Below, one piece after another: positions 16,856-25,311 of a stretch of 64,000 bases of DNA (the stretch's first letter is position 1; every line of letters begins with the position of its first letter). Source of the DNA: Rhizobium tropici CIAT 899 (GTDB lineage: Bacteria > Pseudomonadota > Alphaproteobacteria > Rhizobiales > Rhizobiaceae); contig NC_020059.1 of the NCBI RefSeq assembly GCF_000330885.1, positions 2,717,001-2,781,000 of the forward strand. Reading direction: 5' to 3'. The position numbers and the translations under genes are program-made. The notes beneath the pieces are model-generated. The model was given only the letters and a program-made list of their open reading frames with translations, made no database searches and was not told the DNA's origin.

Positions 16856-17899
16856 TCAGACCTTCAGTTCGCGCCGTTCAACTTCCGTCACCATGGCAAG
16901 ATCCAGCACGCGCTGCAAGTTGGCTGCGTGGCGGAAGCTTGGGTCCTGGCTGCTGCCGGTCATCACAGCCTCGGCGAAGCGCTGGTAGTTGGTCGGCACC
17001 GGAGGCACTTCAAGAACACGCCAGGTCGCCGTTTCCGTATCATCGCCCAGGCAACCCCGCAGTTCGGAACCGTTCGGGCTATGGTTCACTTCCAGGCCGC
17101 CGCGCTCGCCATAGATGCGGAGCTTCAGCTCGTTCAAATGTCCCGTCGCCCAGCGGCTCGCATGCACGACGCCAAGCGCGCCGTTGGCGAAATCGACCGA
17201 CATCGAGAAGCTGTCATTCGCATCGAGCGTATATTCGCCGATGCGCTCGCCCGGCGCCTTGGCGAAGGTCTTGAGACGGGCAAAAACGTGATCGATATCG
17301 GTCGCGGCGCCATAGGCGGCGAAATCGAGGATATGGATGCCGATATCGCCGAGAACGCCGTTCGAGCCATGACCGGTCGACAGACGCCACAGCCACTTGG
17401 ATTCGCTGCGCCAGTCACCCCAGGCCTTGGACACGAGCCAACTCTGGAGGTAGGACGCCTCCACATGCTTGACCGTGCCGATCTCGCCTGAGATCACCAT
17501 CTCGCGCGCCTTCTGCAGCTGCGCGACATTGCGATAGGTCAGGTTGACCATGTTGACGACCCCTGCCCTTTCGGCAGCTTCCGTCATCTCGAGCGCCTTT
17601 TCGTAATTCTCCGCAAGCGGCTTCTCGCACAGAACATGCTTGCCGGCGGCAAGCAGCGGCAGGGTCGTCGGATGGTGCGCCTTGTCGGGCGTGACATTCG
17701 TCGCCGCATCGAACTCGCCCCAGGTGAGCGCCTCGTCGAGCGACGAGAAGCGCTTCTTGATATCGAACGTGTCGCAGAAGGCGGTGAGCCTCGTCGCATC
17801 CGTATCGACGGCGCCGATGATTTCGACGCCAGGAATGCGGGCGAAATGCTCCACATGGTTCTTCGCCATGCCGCCCGTGCCAACTACTATGAGACGCAT
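16856..17899 (-). CDS. thuB: Gfo/Idh/MocA oxidoreductase, ThuB-like
   Basis: A 347-residue NAD(P)-dependent sugar dehydrogenase. The Rossmann start is MRLIVVGTGGMAKNHVEHF, the family motif CEKPLAENYEKAL lies near residue 93, and a substrate-binding alpha/beta domain follows. It lies 8 bp after thuA on the same strand. The thuA-thuB pair is known from rhizobial trehalose, maltose and sucrose use, where ThuAB is linked to 3-keto disaccharide formation. The pair here lacks an adjacent thuEFGK transporter. The symbol rests on synteny with thuA. Confidence 0.78.
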   Translation of the reverse strand: MRLIVVGTGGMAKNHVEHFARIPGVEIIGAVDTDATRLTAFCDTFDIKKRFSSLDEALTWGEFDAATNVTPDKAHHPTTLPLLAAGKHVLCEKPLAENYEKALEMTEAAERAGVVNMVNLTYRNVAQLQKAREMVISGEIGTVKHVEASYLQSWLVSKAWGDWRSESKWLWRLSTGHGSNGVLGDIGIHILDFAAYGAATDIDHVFARLKTFAKAPGERIGEYTLDANDSFSMSVDFANGALGVVHASRWATGHLNELKLRIYGERGGLEVNHSPNGSELRGCLGDDTETATWRVLEVPPVPTNYQRFAEAVMTGSSQDPSFRHAANLQRVLDLAMVTEVERRELKV

Positions 17900-17907
17900 C
17901 TGATACC

Positions 17908-18693
17908 TCAGCGATAACCGGCTTCGCCGGCCTGGTGCAGTTTCGGGCCACGTTCGACGATCGGCTCCAGTGCCTTTTCGACCGGCACGTTCGGCGCATC
18001 ATGGATGCTGGCCTGAGTGCCGAGCGGGTTGTGGGCCCACTTCACGGAATTGATCAGGACCTTCTGAACGGTGTCGTTGTGGTAGGTCGGATAGGTCTCG
18101 TGGCCTGGACGGAAATAGAAGATGTTGCCGGCGCCGCGGCGCCAGGTCATGCCCGACCGGAAGACCTCGCCACCCTGGAACCAGGAGATGAACACGGTTT
18201 CCAGCGGCTCCGGAACGGAAAACTGTTCGCCGTACATTTCCTCGTTTTCAAGCTCGAAATGCTCGCCGAGGCCGGCTGCGATCGGGTGACGCGGATTGAT
18301 GACCCACAGGCGCTCGCGCTCGCCGGCTTCGCGCCACTTCAGCGCGCAGGGCGTTCCCATCAGCCGCTTGAAGATCTTGGAGAAATGGCCGGAATGCAGG
18401 ACGATGAGGCCCATGCCTTCCCACACGCGCCTTGCCACGCGCTCGACGATTTCGTCCTTGACGGCGCCATGGTCCTTGTGACCCCACCATAACAGGACGT
18501 CAGTATCCTTCAGACGGGCTTCGCTGAGACCGTGCTCCGGCTCCTGCAGCGTTGCCGTGGTCGCCTCGATACCCGCATCGGCATTCAGCGCCTTGGCGAT
18601 GGTATTGTGCATGCCTTCCGGATAGATCTCGGCGACGACCTTGTTTGTCTGCTCATGAATGTTCTCGCCCCAAACGACGGCACGAATAGTCAT
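17908..18693 (-). CDS. thuA: ThuA family protein (trehalose utilization)
   Basis: A 261-residue cytosolic protein with the glutamine-amidotransferase-like fold of Thu[14 protein letters not shown] at the start, [13 protein letters not shown] near residue 86, [17 protein letters not shown] near residue 112, and a C-terminal [15 protein letters not shown]. It lacks the usual catalytic cysteine triad of true amidotransferases. It is the first gene of the thuAB pair, and a LacI-type palindrome lies 46 bp before the start. The exact reaction of ThuA is not settled in the literature I know. Confidence 0.85.
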   Translation of the reverse strand: MTIRAVVWGENIHEQTNKVVAEIYPEGMHNTIAKALNADAGIEATTATLQEPEHGLSEARLKDTDVLLWWGHKDHGAVKDEIVERVARRVWEGMGLIVLHSGHFSKIFKRLMGTPCALKWREAGERERLWVINPRHPIAAGLGEHFELENEEMYGEQFSVPEPLETVFISWFQGGEVFRSGMTWRRGAGNIFYFRPGHETYPTYHNDTVQKVLINSVKWAHNPLGTQASIHDAPNVPVEKALEPIVERGPKLHQAGEAGYR

Positions 18694-18738
18694 TACGGCA
18701 CTCCTCTTATACCATTGAAATTGAGTGGGTTATGCGAT

Positions 18739-18752
18739 CCAAAGCGCTTTGG
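18739..18752. promoter_or_regulatory. LacI-type operator before thuA
   Basis: The perfect 14-bp palindrome CCAAAGCGCTTTGG has the central CG step and AAAGCGCTTT core typical of LacI-family operators for sugar genes. It sits 46 bp upstream of the thuA start. ThuR, the usual regulator, is a LacI protein but is not encoded next to these genes. Confidence 0.65.
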
Positions 18753-18857
18753 GAAAGCGCCGTACTTCAAGCCTTCATCAGTCCGTTCGGGGCAAGAAAT
18801 AAAGCCTCCCCGCGAATTTGACAAAGACAAAAACGACCATAGACAACACCTGTGTTT

Positions 18858-19199
18858 TCAGTGCGACACGGATTTTGAAAAGAGATTGACGACGAGCACG
18901 CCGGCAATGATCAGACCCAGACCGATGACGGCAGCAAGGTCGAGTTTCTGGCGGAAAAGCACGACCCCCACCATCGAAATCAGCACGATGCCGAGCGCGC
19001 TCCAGATAGCATAGGCGATGCCCACCGGGATGACCCGCAATGTCACCGAAAGACAATAGAAGGCGGCCGTATAGCAGATCACCAAAACCACTGTCGGGCC
19101 GAGGCGGGTGAACTGCTGAGACATCTGCAACGCCGTCGTGCCGATCACTTCCAGCACGATCGCAACCAACAGCATTGCATAGATCGATGCGTTCGCCAT
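18858..19199 (-). CDS. small multidrug resistance (SMR) family efflux protein
   Basis: A 113-residue, four-helix inner-membrane protein. The essential glutamate is present in the first helix (VLEVIGTTAL near residue 16), with AYAIWSALGIVLI in helix 3. The length and sequence are EmrE/Qac-like; such dimers export cationic drugs or guanidinium in exchange for protons. It starts 19 bp after the TetR gene, which probably represses it. A guanidinium exporter cannot be excluded, but no guanidine riboswitch is seen. Confidence 0.88.
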   Translation of the reverse strand: MANASIYAMLLVAIVLEVIGTTALQMSQQFTRLGPTVVLVICYTAAFYCLSVTLRVIPVGIAYAIWSALGIVLISMVGVVLFRQKLDLAAVIGLGLIIAGVLVVNLFSKSVSH

Positions 19200-19218
19200 T
19201 CCATTGTCTCCGATAAGG

Positions 19219-19782
19219 TTAGAGCTGCGTCAGCCCGATCAACCGGTCGATCAGCCTTTGGCGGGCGCTCTCGTCCAACTCGTGGCTGCCGAGCAGGTCG
19301 GCAAGCCATATCCCGTCGGCCGCCAACCTGACGATTGCCGCATCCACCGAGGAGTCCGTACCGACATATTCCTCGCTGCGCTCGCGCACCCACTCGTGCC
19401 ACCGCTGCCGCAATTGCGGTTCGGTGAGCAGCACCATCGTCACCTGTGCCCAATCCTTGGCGCCCTGCGGCTGGTCCCGCAGCGCCAGACAGGCATGCAG
19501 ATAAGCGCGGGTAAAGCGGCCATGCGGCAGCGGATCGGCGCGCATCGCTTCCTCGATCGCAGCATCCAGCCGCTCCAGCAGGCTGTCAAACAGCGCTTCC
19601 AGCAGCATGTGCTTGCTTGGGAAGTGATGCAGCAATCCACCCTTGCTGACACCGGAGGCGCCGGAAACGGCATCCAGCGTCACCGCCGTCATCCCCTTTT
19701 CGGAAGCAAGACGCGCCGCGACCTCCAGCAACTGCTGGCGGACAAACAATGGCTGCTTCTTTCTATGGTGCGCAGTGGACAT
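19219..19782 (-). CDS. TetR-family transcriptional regulator
   Basis: A 187-residue repressor. The N-terminal helix-turn-helix is clear: LLEVAARLASEKGMTAVTLDAVSGASGVSKGGLLHHFPSK over residues 19-57, then an all-helical ligand-binding domain. It is cotranscribed with the SMR pump gene 19 bp downstream, so it probably senses the pump's substrates and controls its own operon. No unambiguous palindrome was found upstream. Confidence 0.88.
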   Translation of the reverse strand: MSTAHHRKKQPLFVRQQLLEVAARLASEKGMTAVTLDAVSGASGVSKGGLLHHFPSKHMLLEALFDSLLERLDAAIEEAMRADPLPHGRFTRAYLHACLALRDQPQGAKDWAQVTMVLLTEPQLRQRWHEWVRERSEEYVGTDSSVDAAIVRLAADGIWLADLLGSHELDESARQRLIDRLIGLTQL

Positions 19783-19877
19783 GGTGGCATAACATACCAG
19801 TTGGACGGTTTCGTCAACGACCTACTTGATCGCCTCTGAAGCTTATCGAAAATGGCTGATCTTTGTGTCCTCCCTCC

Positions 19878-20966
19878 TTAGTTTACGGAATGATGGGCGG
19901 CATCATTCTCATCGAAGATGCTGACCTTCGTTGCATCGACAGTGAAGGCGATCGGCGAGCCGGTCGTGATCGTCGTCATGCCGGGATCCGTGCCGATGAT
20001 CTTCGAGCCGTCCTTGAGCCGGACGTGAACGAGCGAACGGTCGCCCAAACGTTCGATGGTCTCGACCTGACCGCCGATATCGCCCTTCTCCGCCGATGTA
20101 ACGACCAGATGCTCCGGACGGATGCCAAGCGTCAGTCCGGAATTCGCAAGGCCATTGAGCGCGACCGCCGTTTTGATGACAGAGCCGTCCGGCAGCGTTG
20201 CCGTCGCCAGCCCGCCTGCCTCGCCAACACCAGCTATGTTGATAAAGTTCATACCGGGTGAGCCGACGAACTGGGCGACGTACCGGGTCGCAGGGCGGGT
20301 ATAGATCTCGACTGGGGTCGCCACTTGCTCGATCTTTTTGTTGTTCAAGAGCACGATACGGTCCGCGAGCGTCATCGCCTCCACCTGGTCGTGGGTGACG
20401 AAGACCATCGTCGCACCCAGCCGCTCATGCAACTGCGCCAGCTCGACGCGCGTGCGGGTGCGCAGGCCGGCATCGAGGTTGGAGAGCGGCTCGTCGAAAA
20501 GGAAGACGTCGGGCTCTCGCACGATGGCGCGGCCGATCGCGACACGCTGGCGCTGACCGCCGGAGAGAGCCGAAGGTTTGCGATCCAAGAGATGCGGCAT
20601 TTCGAGGATCTTTGCGGCTTCTTCGATGCGCCTGGCAATCTCGTGCTTGGGCGTTTTGATATTTTTCAGGCCGAAGGACATGTTGTCGCGAACCGTCATG
20701 TGCGGATAGAGCGCATAGGATTGGAAGACCATCGACACGCCGCGCTCGCCGGGGGGCAATTGATCGACCCGCTTTCCGCCGATCCAGATCTCGCCGCTGG
20801 TGATCGTCTCGAGACCCGCAATCATGCGCAGCAAGGTCGACTTGCCGCAGCCAGAGCCCCCGAGGAAGACGACGAACTCGCCGCGCTCAATCGTCAGATC
20901 GATGTCGTTCAGAACCTGCACGGCACCGAAATGCTTGGTGAGGGATTTGATATTGATACCTGCCAC
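19878..20966 (-). CDS. sugar ABC transporter ATPase (MalK/UgpC type)
   Basis: A 362-residue ATPase. I chose the GTG start at 20966 because ggagg stands before it and MAGINIKSLTKHFGAV is the usual N-terminus; the frame stays open further upstream without a gene-like sequence. Walker A is GGSGCGKST, the signature is LSGGQRQRVAIGRA, Walker B is VFLFDEPLSNLD, and a C-terminal TOBE regulatory region follows. It is the last gene of the sugar importer operon (binding protein, two permeases, ATPase). Confidence 0.9.
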   Translation of the reverse strand: MAGINIKSLTKHFGAVQVLNDIDLTIERGEFVVFLGGSGCGKSTLLRMIAGLETITSGEIWIGGKRVDQLPPGERGVSMVFQSYALYPHMTVRDNMSFGLKNIKTPKHEIARRIEEAAKILEMPHLLDRKPSALSGGQRQRVAIGRAIVREPDVFLFDEPLSNLDAGLRTRTRVELAQLHERLGATMVFVTHDQVEAMTLADRIVLLNNKKIEQVATPVEIYTRPATRYVAQFVGSPGMNFINIAGVGEAGGLATATLPDGSVIKTAVALNGLANSGLTLGIRPEHLVVTSAEKGDIGGQVETIERLGDRSLVHVRLKDGSKIIGTDPGMTTITTGSPIAFTVDATKVSIFDENDAAHHSVN

Positions 20967-21016
20967 TTTACGCCTCCTGCGGAAAAATCGAATTGATCGA
21001 ACTTGCCATTCGTCGC

Positions 21017-21047
21017 GCCCCGCCCGGCGGCTTTCGCCGAACGGGGC
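21017..21047 (-). other. intercistronic stem-loop before the ATPase gene
   Basis: GCCCCG (21017-21022) pairs with CGGGGC (21042-21047), with an inner GGCG/CGCC stem. It lies between permease and ATPase genes of the operon and has no T-run. It may stabilise the upstream mRNA segment or lower ATPase expression. Confidence 0.45.
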
Positions 21048-21058
21048 TTCCGCATTGG

Positions 21059-21934
21059 TTATTTGACCGCACCGACCGCGACACCGCGCGTCAGGGTCCG
21101 TTGGAAAATCAGGAAGAAGATGATCGTCGGCGTTATGCCAAGCAGAGAGGCCGCGGCAATTGCCGTCGGGTCCTGGGTATTGGCACCCGACAGCACGCCC
21201 ATGGCGACCGAGACCGTCTGATTGTTGTTGGAAACGAGGAATACCAGCGGGATCAGGAATTCGTTCCACGTCCAGATGAAGAAGAAGGTCGCCAGCACCG
21301 CGAGTGTCGGGCGCAGGACCGGCACGATCACCATCAAGAGAATCTGCCACCGCGTCGCATTGTCGATCTGCGCCGCCTCGATGATCTCACGTGGGAAGGT
21401 CGCCATCACCGAAGATAGAAGATAGGTGCCGAATGCGGTATGCAGCACACCGATGATCAGGATAACCGAGAGCATCGAGTCGAACAGGCCGACCTGCTTC
21501 GACATATAATAGAGCGGATAGACCAAAGCTTCCTGCGGCGCCATGATGGATATCAGCAGCAGGACGAGAAGCCCTTGCCCGCCACGCACGCGGCCTATGC
21601 CGATGGCATAAGCATTCAGCAGGCTAAGAACGACAGCCAGAATGGCGGTGCATCCGCTGATAAGAACGCTGTTGAAGAGCTTGCGGGGGAAATCGACAGT
21701 CGCCCAGAAATTCTTGAGCGCCGTCAGATCGAAACTGTGCGGAAGAGCAAGCGGACCATTGGCGGCATAGTCTGAGGGCGTCTTGATAGCGTTGACTGCC
21801 GCGAGAAAGAACGGAAACAGCGTGCCTGCAAGGAAAACCAGCAGGATGCCCAGAACGACCCAGCGGCCGAAACCCCTTCTTGCGCGATGTTCCGTCGAAA
21901 CGATGTGTGTGGAAATCGAGGATGCCGTTGCCAT
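21059..21934 (-). CDS. sugar ABC transporter permease (MalG type)
   Basis: A 291-residue inner-membrane permease with about six helices. The coupling EAA loop is visible as EIIEAAQIDNATRWQILLMVIVPVLRP, where it contacts the ATPase. It starts 1 bp after the other permease ends, so translation is probably coupled. It belongs to the CUT1 carbohydrate importer class, with the 19.9 kb ATPase and the binding protein at 22.9 kb. Confidence 0.9.
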   Translation of the reverse strand: MATASSISTHIVSTEHRARRGFGRWVVLGILLVFLAGTLFPFFLAAVNAIKTPSDYAANGPLALPHSFDLTALKNFWATVDFPRKLFNSVLISGCTAILAVVLSLLNAYAIGIGRVRGGQGLLVLLLISIMAPQEALVYPLYYMSKQVGLFDSMLSVILIIGVLHTAFGTYLLSSVMATFPREIIEAAQIDNATRWQILLMVIVPVLRPTLAVLATFFFIWTWNEFLIPLVFLVSNNNQTVSVAMGVLSGANTQDPTAIAAASLLGITPTIIFFLIFQRTLTRGVAVGAVK

Positions 21935-21935
21935 C

Positions 21936-22841
21936 TCAATGCCCTCCTTCGGCCTGCTTCGACTGCATACGCAGGAAGAGGATGCCGAGTATGATGGTCA
22001 TGACCGTCTGCAGCGTCGCGATGGCTGCCGCGTATCCGACGCGGTTTGTCGTGAAGAAATGATAGTATGACAGATAGGATGGAACCGTCGTTGCATTATC
22101 CGGTCCGCCCGATGTCAGAACATAGATCGGCGCGAAGACCTTGAGCGCCGCAATCAGCGTCGTCAGCGCGACGACGAAAATTTCAGGCATCAGCATCGGA
22201 ATGGTGATGGCGCGGAAACGCGCGAACCAGCTCGCATTGTCGAGCTCCGCGGCCTCGTAAAGCGAAGGATCGACGCGCGCCAATCCGGACATGAACACGA
22301 CCAAGCAATAGCCCACCTGCACCCAGACGATGACGGCCGAAACCGCCCATAGCGCATAGGTGGCATCCCCGAGCCAGTTCTTGGCCATGAAATCGAGGCC
22401 GATCGCCTTCAGCACCGCATTGATGATGCCGATGGGGTTGAGAATCCACGCCCATAATACGCCCGCTGCGGTCAGCGGCAGGATCTGCGGCAGGTAGAAG
22501 CCTGCGCGAAAGAAGCTCGACCATGTCTGGCTGAATTGCGCGCTGATATAGTCGAACAGCACGGCCGCCAGCACCAGCCCCAATATGATGGGCACGATCG
22601 TCATCGAGATGATGAACAGCAGCGTATGCTGAATGGAACCCCAGAAAGCCGCATCGTGAAGCAGCCGCTGATAATTCTCAAAGCCAACATATCGCGGCGG
22701 AATGACGCCGCCCTTCCATGTCGTGAAGCTGATGACGAAATTGGCAATCAGCGGAACGAGCACGACGAGAACAAACCCGAGCACGCCGGGGATCATGTAG
22801 AAATAGTACCCCGCCCTGCCGGCGCTCTTCGACTTATCCAT
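21936..22841 (-). CDS. sugar ABC transporter permease (MalF type)
   Basis: A 301-residue permease with six predicted helices and the EAA loop SLYEAAELDNASWFARFRAITIPML. It is the partner of the adjacent MalG-type permease. A perfect stem-loop separates it from the binding-protein gene upstream. The substrate is probably an oligosaccharide or glycoside, given the dehydrogenase and isomerase genes in the same operon. Confidence 0.9.
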   Translation of the reverse strand: MDKSKSAGRAGYYFYMIPGVLGFVLVVLVPLIANFVISFTTWKGGVIPPRYVGFENYQRLLHDAAFWGSIQHTLLFIISMTIVPIILGLVLAAVLFDYISAQFSQTWSSFFRAGFYLPQILPLTAAGVLWAWILNPIGIINAVLKAIGLDFMAKNWLGDATYALWAVSAVIVWVQVGYCLVVFMSGLARVDPSLYEAAELDNASWFARFRAITIPMLMPEIFVVALTTLIAALKVFAPIYVLTSGGPDNATTVPSYLSYYHFFTTNRVGYAAAIATLQTVMTIILGILFLRMQSKQAEGGH

Positions 22842-22860
22842 CGAAATCCTCCAGTCCGAT

Positions 22861-22892
22861 ACGGCAAGACGGCATCAAAGCCGTCTTGCCGT
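22861..22892 (-). other. 13-bp stem-loop between binding protein and permease genes
   Basis: ACGGCAAGACGGC (22861-22873) pairs perfectly with 22880-22892 around a 6-base loop. Stem-loops at this place in sugar ABC operons protect the binding-protein mRNA and reduce read-through, so the binding protein is made in excess. That role is inferred from position. Confidence 0.65.
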
Positions 22893-22912
22893 TGTGATTG
22901 TCGCCGATGGTG

Positions 22913-24181
22913 TTACTGCGCTGCCTGCACGTCGTCGTAGGCCTTCTTCAGGCGCGCCGCGAACTGATCAGGCGTGGTCGAACCGTTGACAAGACCCGTG
23001 GTCGCCTGGATCAGCAGTTCGTAGTAACCAGGCACCGGCCAGTCCGGGTAGAAGCCGAGGCCGCCCTTGCTGGAGATCTGGTTGAAGAGCTCGACGTTGC
23101 GCTTGCCGACTTCGTCAGTGACTGAGGCCGGATCGGCGGCGATGGCAACGCCACCAAGATTGGCCTGCTGGTTCTGGTTTTCCTTGCTCAGAACAAGATC
23201 GATGAACTCGTAGGAGAGATCCTTGTTCTTCGCGCTCTTCGGCACCATGAACAGGTTGCCGGTCGAACCCACGCTGTACTTCGTGGTCGGGAAGATGAAC
23301 TGGCTCCACTTGAAGTTCTTGATCGAGCTCGCGAAGTTGCCGTTGTTCCAGGTGCCGCTGACAAACATCGGAGCTGTGCCCGACGAGAAGAGATTGTCGG
23401 CGCCGCCCGTACCCTTCAGGCCGGTCGAATCCTTCGAAATATAACCCTTGCTCACCCAGTCGGCGATCTTCTGGGCGGCGAACAGGAAGGGTTTGGTATC
23501 AAGCGGTGCCTTCAGCCCCTGATAGTTCTTGACCCAGGTGTCGTCAGCCTGTGTCAGAGCAAGCGTATAGACCAGGTGCTGTGCGTTGGAATCCACCGTA
23601 CCATAGGCGAGCGGCGTAATGCCCTTCTTCTTGAAAGTGTCGAGCGCAGCTTCGAACTCGTCGAGCGTGGTCGGCACTTTCACGCCATTGGCCTGGAACA
23701 TGTCGATATTGTAGAAAACCGAAACGAATTCGCCATAGACGGGAATACCGATAATCGGACCGGAACCGTAGATGCCGTTCCCATCGTATTTGCTGAGCTG
23801 GCTATTCGTTTCGTTGAGAATCTTGTCCCATCCGCGCGATTTGAATTGATCGTCGAGCGGCGTCAACAGGCCCTGCGAGGCAACGAGGCCAGCCGTGGCG
23901 TTGCCCTTGTTGTACTCCAGAACATCCGGGGCCTGATCCGAATTGAGGATGAGGCTGCCTGCCTTCTGCAATTGCTCGAAGGTCTTCTGCTCGAAATTGA
24001 TGGTAACGTCAGGATGCTTGGCTTTCAGCTCGTCGAGCGCCTTGGTCCATGCCTTGGCCTGCGAAGTGTCCGGCAGTTCGAACCACCAGACGTTAAATGT
24101 CTTGCCCTGCGCTTGCGCCACACCGGCGGCAAGTAGAAGCGACATGCCGGCGGAGATCGCCAGCTTCGAAAAAATATTCAT
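22913..24181 (-). CDS. sugar ABC transporter substrate-binding protein
   Basis: A 422-residue periplasmic protein. The start at 24181 is set by ggaggaga just upstream and by the signal peptide MNIFSKLAISAGMSLLLAAG ending at AQA around residue 25; an in-frame start at 24244 would mask it. The mature protein follows the extracellular binding protein family 1 pattern (WWFELPDTSQAKAW, then FMVPKSAKNKDLSYEFIDL). It supplies the MalF/MalG-type permeases. The ligand is unknown but probably a glycoside. Confidence 0.88.
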   Translation of the reverse strand: MNIFSKLAISAGMSLLLAAGVAQAQGKTFNVWWFELPDTSQAKAWTKALDELKAKHPDVTINFEQKTFEQLQKAGSLILNSDQAPDVLEYNKGNATAGLVASQGLLTPLDDQFKSRGWDKILNETNSQLSKYDGNGIYGSGPIIGIPVYGEFVSVFYNIDMFQANGVKVPTTLDEFEAALDTFKKKGITPLAYGTVDSNAQHLVYTLALTQADDTWVKNYQGLKAPLDTKPFLFAAQKIADWVSKGYISKDSTGLKGTGGADNLFSSGTAPMFVSGTWNNGNFASSIKNFKWSQFIFPTTKYSVGSTGNLFMVPKSAKNKDLSYEFIDLVLSKENQNQQANLGGVAIAADPASVTDEVGKRNVELFNQISSKGGLGFYPDWPVPGYYELLIQATTGLVNGSTTPDQFAARLKKAYDDVQAAQ

Positions 24182-24413
24182 ACATTCTCCTCCACCATGC
24201 GAACCGTGACGGTATCTGTCCGATGACATGGCCCGCGCTGCCATCGGCGTTTTCCTCTTACCTGCGCCAAGCGCCCGCCTGTCCCATGGGAAGGTTCGGA
24301 CGCTCGGGTTCCTCCGTTCGGGTATCCGTCATGCCCTAAGCGTCGATCACTCAGGGCGTTTCATTAACGCACAACTTGCCTCCTAAATCGATGCAGTTCT
24401 GCAAATGCATGTA

Positions 24414-25307
24414 TTACTCGACGAAGTCCCCACCCCGGCTTGCCTTGAGATAGTTCAGGCCATGAACCTGGCCAGTCATTTCGAGTGCATCGCGATAGAC
24501 CGGGTCATGCCAGCCTTCAATGTCGATGGAGCCAGACCAGCCGGCCAAGCGCAACTCGGAGATGATGTCGGTCCAGTTGCTGTCGCCGAAGCCCGGCGTG
24601 CGCATGAAGACGAACTTCTCCTTGCCGAAGATGCCGTGCTCCTTGATGACATCCCAGCGGATTGTCGCATCCTTGCCGTGGACGTGGAAAATCTTTTTCG
24701 CCCATTTGCGGATCTGTGGCAGCGGCTCGATCAGATACACCATCTGATGGCACGGCTCCCATTCCAGGCCGAGATTGTCATCCGGGGTCTCATTGAACAT
24801 CAGCTCCCAGGCATCGGGGTTATGTGCGATGTTCCAATCGCCGGTCGCCCAATTGCCGTCCATGGCGCAATTTTCGAAGGCGATCTTGATGCCCTTGTCG
24901 GCGGCACGCTTGGCAAGCTCGCTCCAGATCTGCTTGTAGCGCGGCAGGCTATCGGTGAGCGGCCGGTTGCGGATACGGCCGGTGAAGCCGGCAACGCAGG
25001 TCGCGCCAAAATGATGGGCGTTGTCGATGCAATCCTTCCAGCCCTGCAGCGTCTGCAGGTCCATCTCGCGCTCTTCAAGCGGATTGCCGAACATGCCGAG
25101 GGTCGAGATCGTGATGTCGCGGTCACCGATGGCCTCGCGGCAGCGCTTGCCGAGTTCTACAAGGTTCTGACCGTTGGTGCTCTGCCAGAAGAAGGGCTCG
25201 AAGCTCTCGAAGCCAAGATCGGCGATCTTGGCGATGTTCTGGGCAGCATCCTCGTTCGTCGCCCTGATCATCGTGCCGATGCGGATGGCCTTTGCCGGAT
25301 TTGTCAT
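24414..25307 (-). CDS. sugar phosphate isomerase/epimerase family protein
   Basis: A 297-residue TIM-barrel protein of the xylose-isomerase-like group. Likely metal ligands are in IAFENCAM (Glu near 156), LEWEPCHQM (Glu/His near 195) and DIEGWHD (Glu near 263). The gene follows the dehydrogenase by 4 bp. Related proteins paired with Gfo/Idh/MocA enzymes act as epimerases, hydroxypyruvate-type isomerases or 3-keto-glycoside-cleaving enzymes; which one applies here is not readable. Confidence 0.82.
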   Translation of the reverse strand: MTNPAKAIRIGTMIRATNEDAAQNIAKIADLGFESFEPFFWQSTNGQNLVELGKRCREAIGDRDITISTLGMFGNPLEEREMDLQTLQGWKDCIDNAHHFGATCVAGFTGRIRNRPLTDSLPRYKQIWSELAKRAADKGIKIAFENCAMDGNWATGDWNIAHNPDAWELMFNETPDDNLGLEWEPCHQMVYLIEPLPQIRKWAKKIFHVHGKDATIRWDVIKEHGIFGKEKFVFMRTPGFGDSNWTDIISELRLAGWSGSIDIEGWHDPVYRDALEMTGQVHGLNYLKASRGGDFVE

Positions 25308-25311
25308 GATG

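Noticed and set aside
19783..19877. TetR operator upstream of the SMR regulator
   Set aside because: ACC and GGT flank accagttggacggt, but the remaining bases are not symmetrical, so no operator is claimed.
24356..24370. Inverted repeat GCGTT-tcatt-AACGC as a LacI site before the binding protein gene
   Set aside because: It lacks the gapless central CG and does not match the CGTAAACGTTTACG operator of the same operon.
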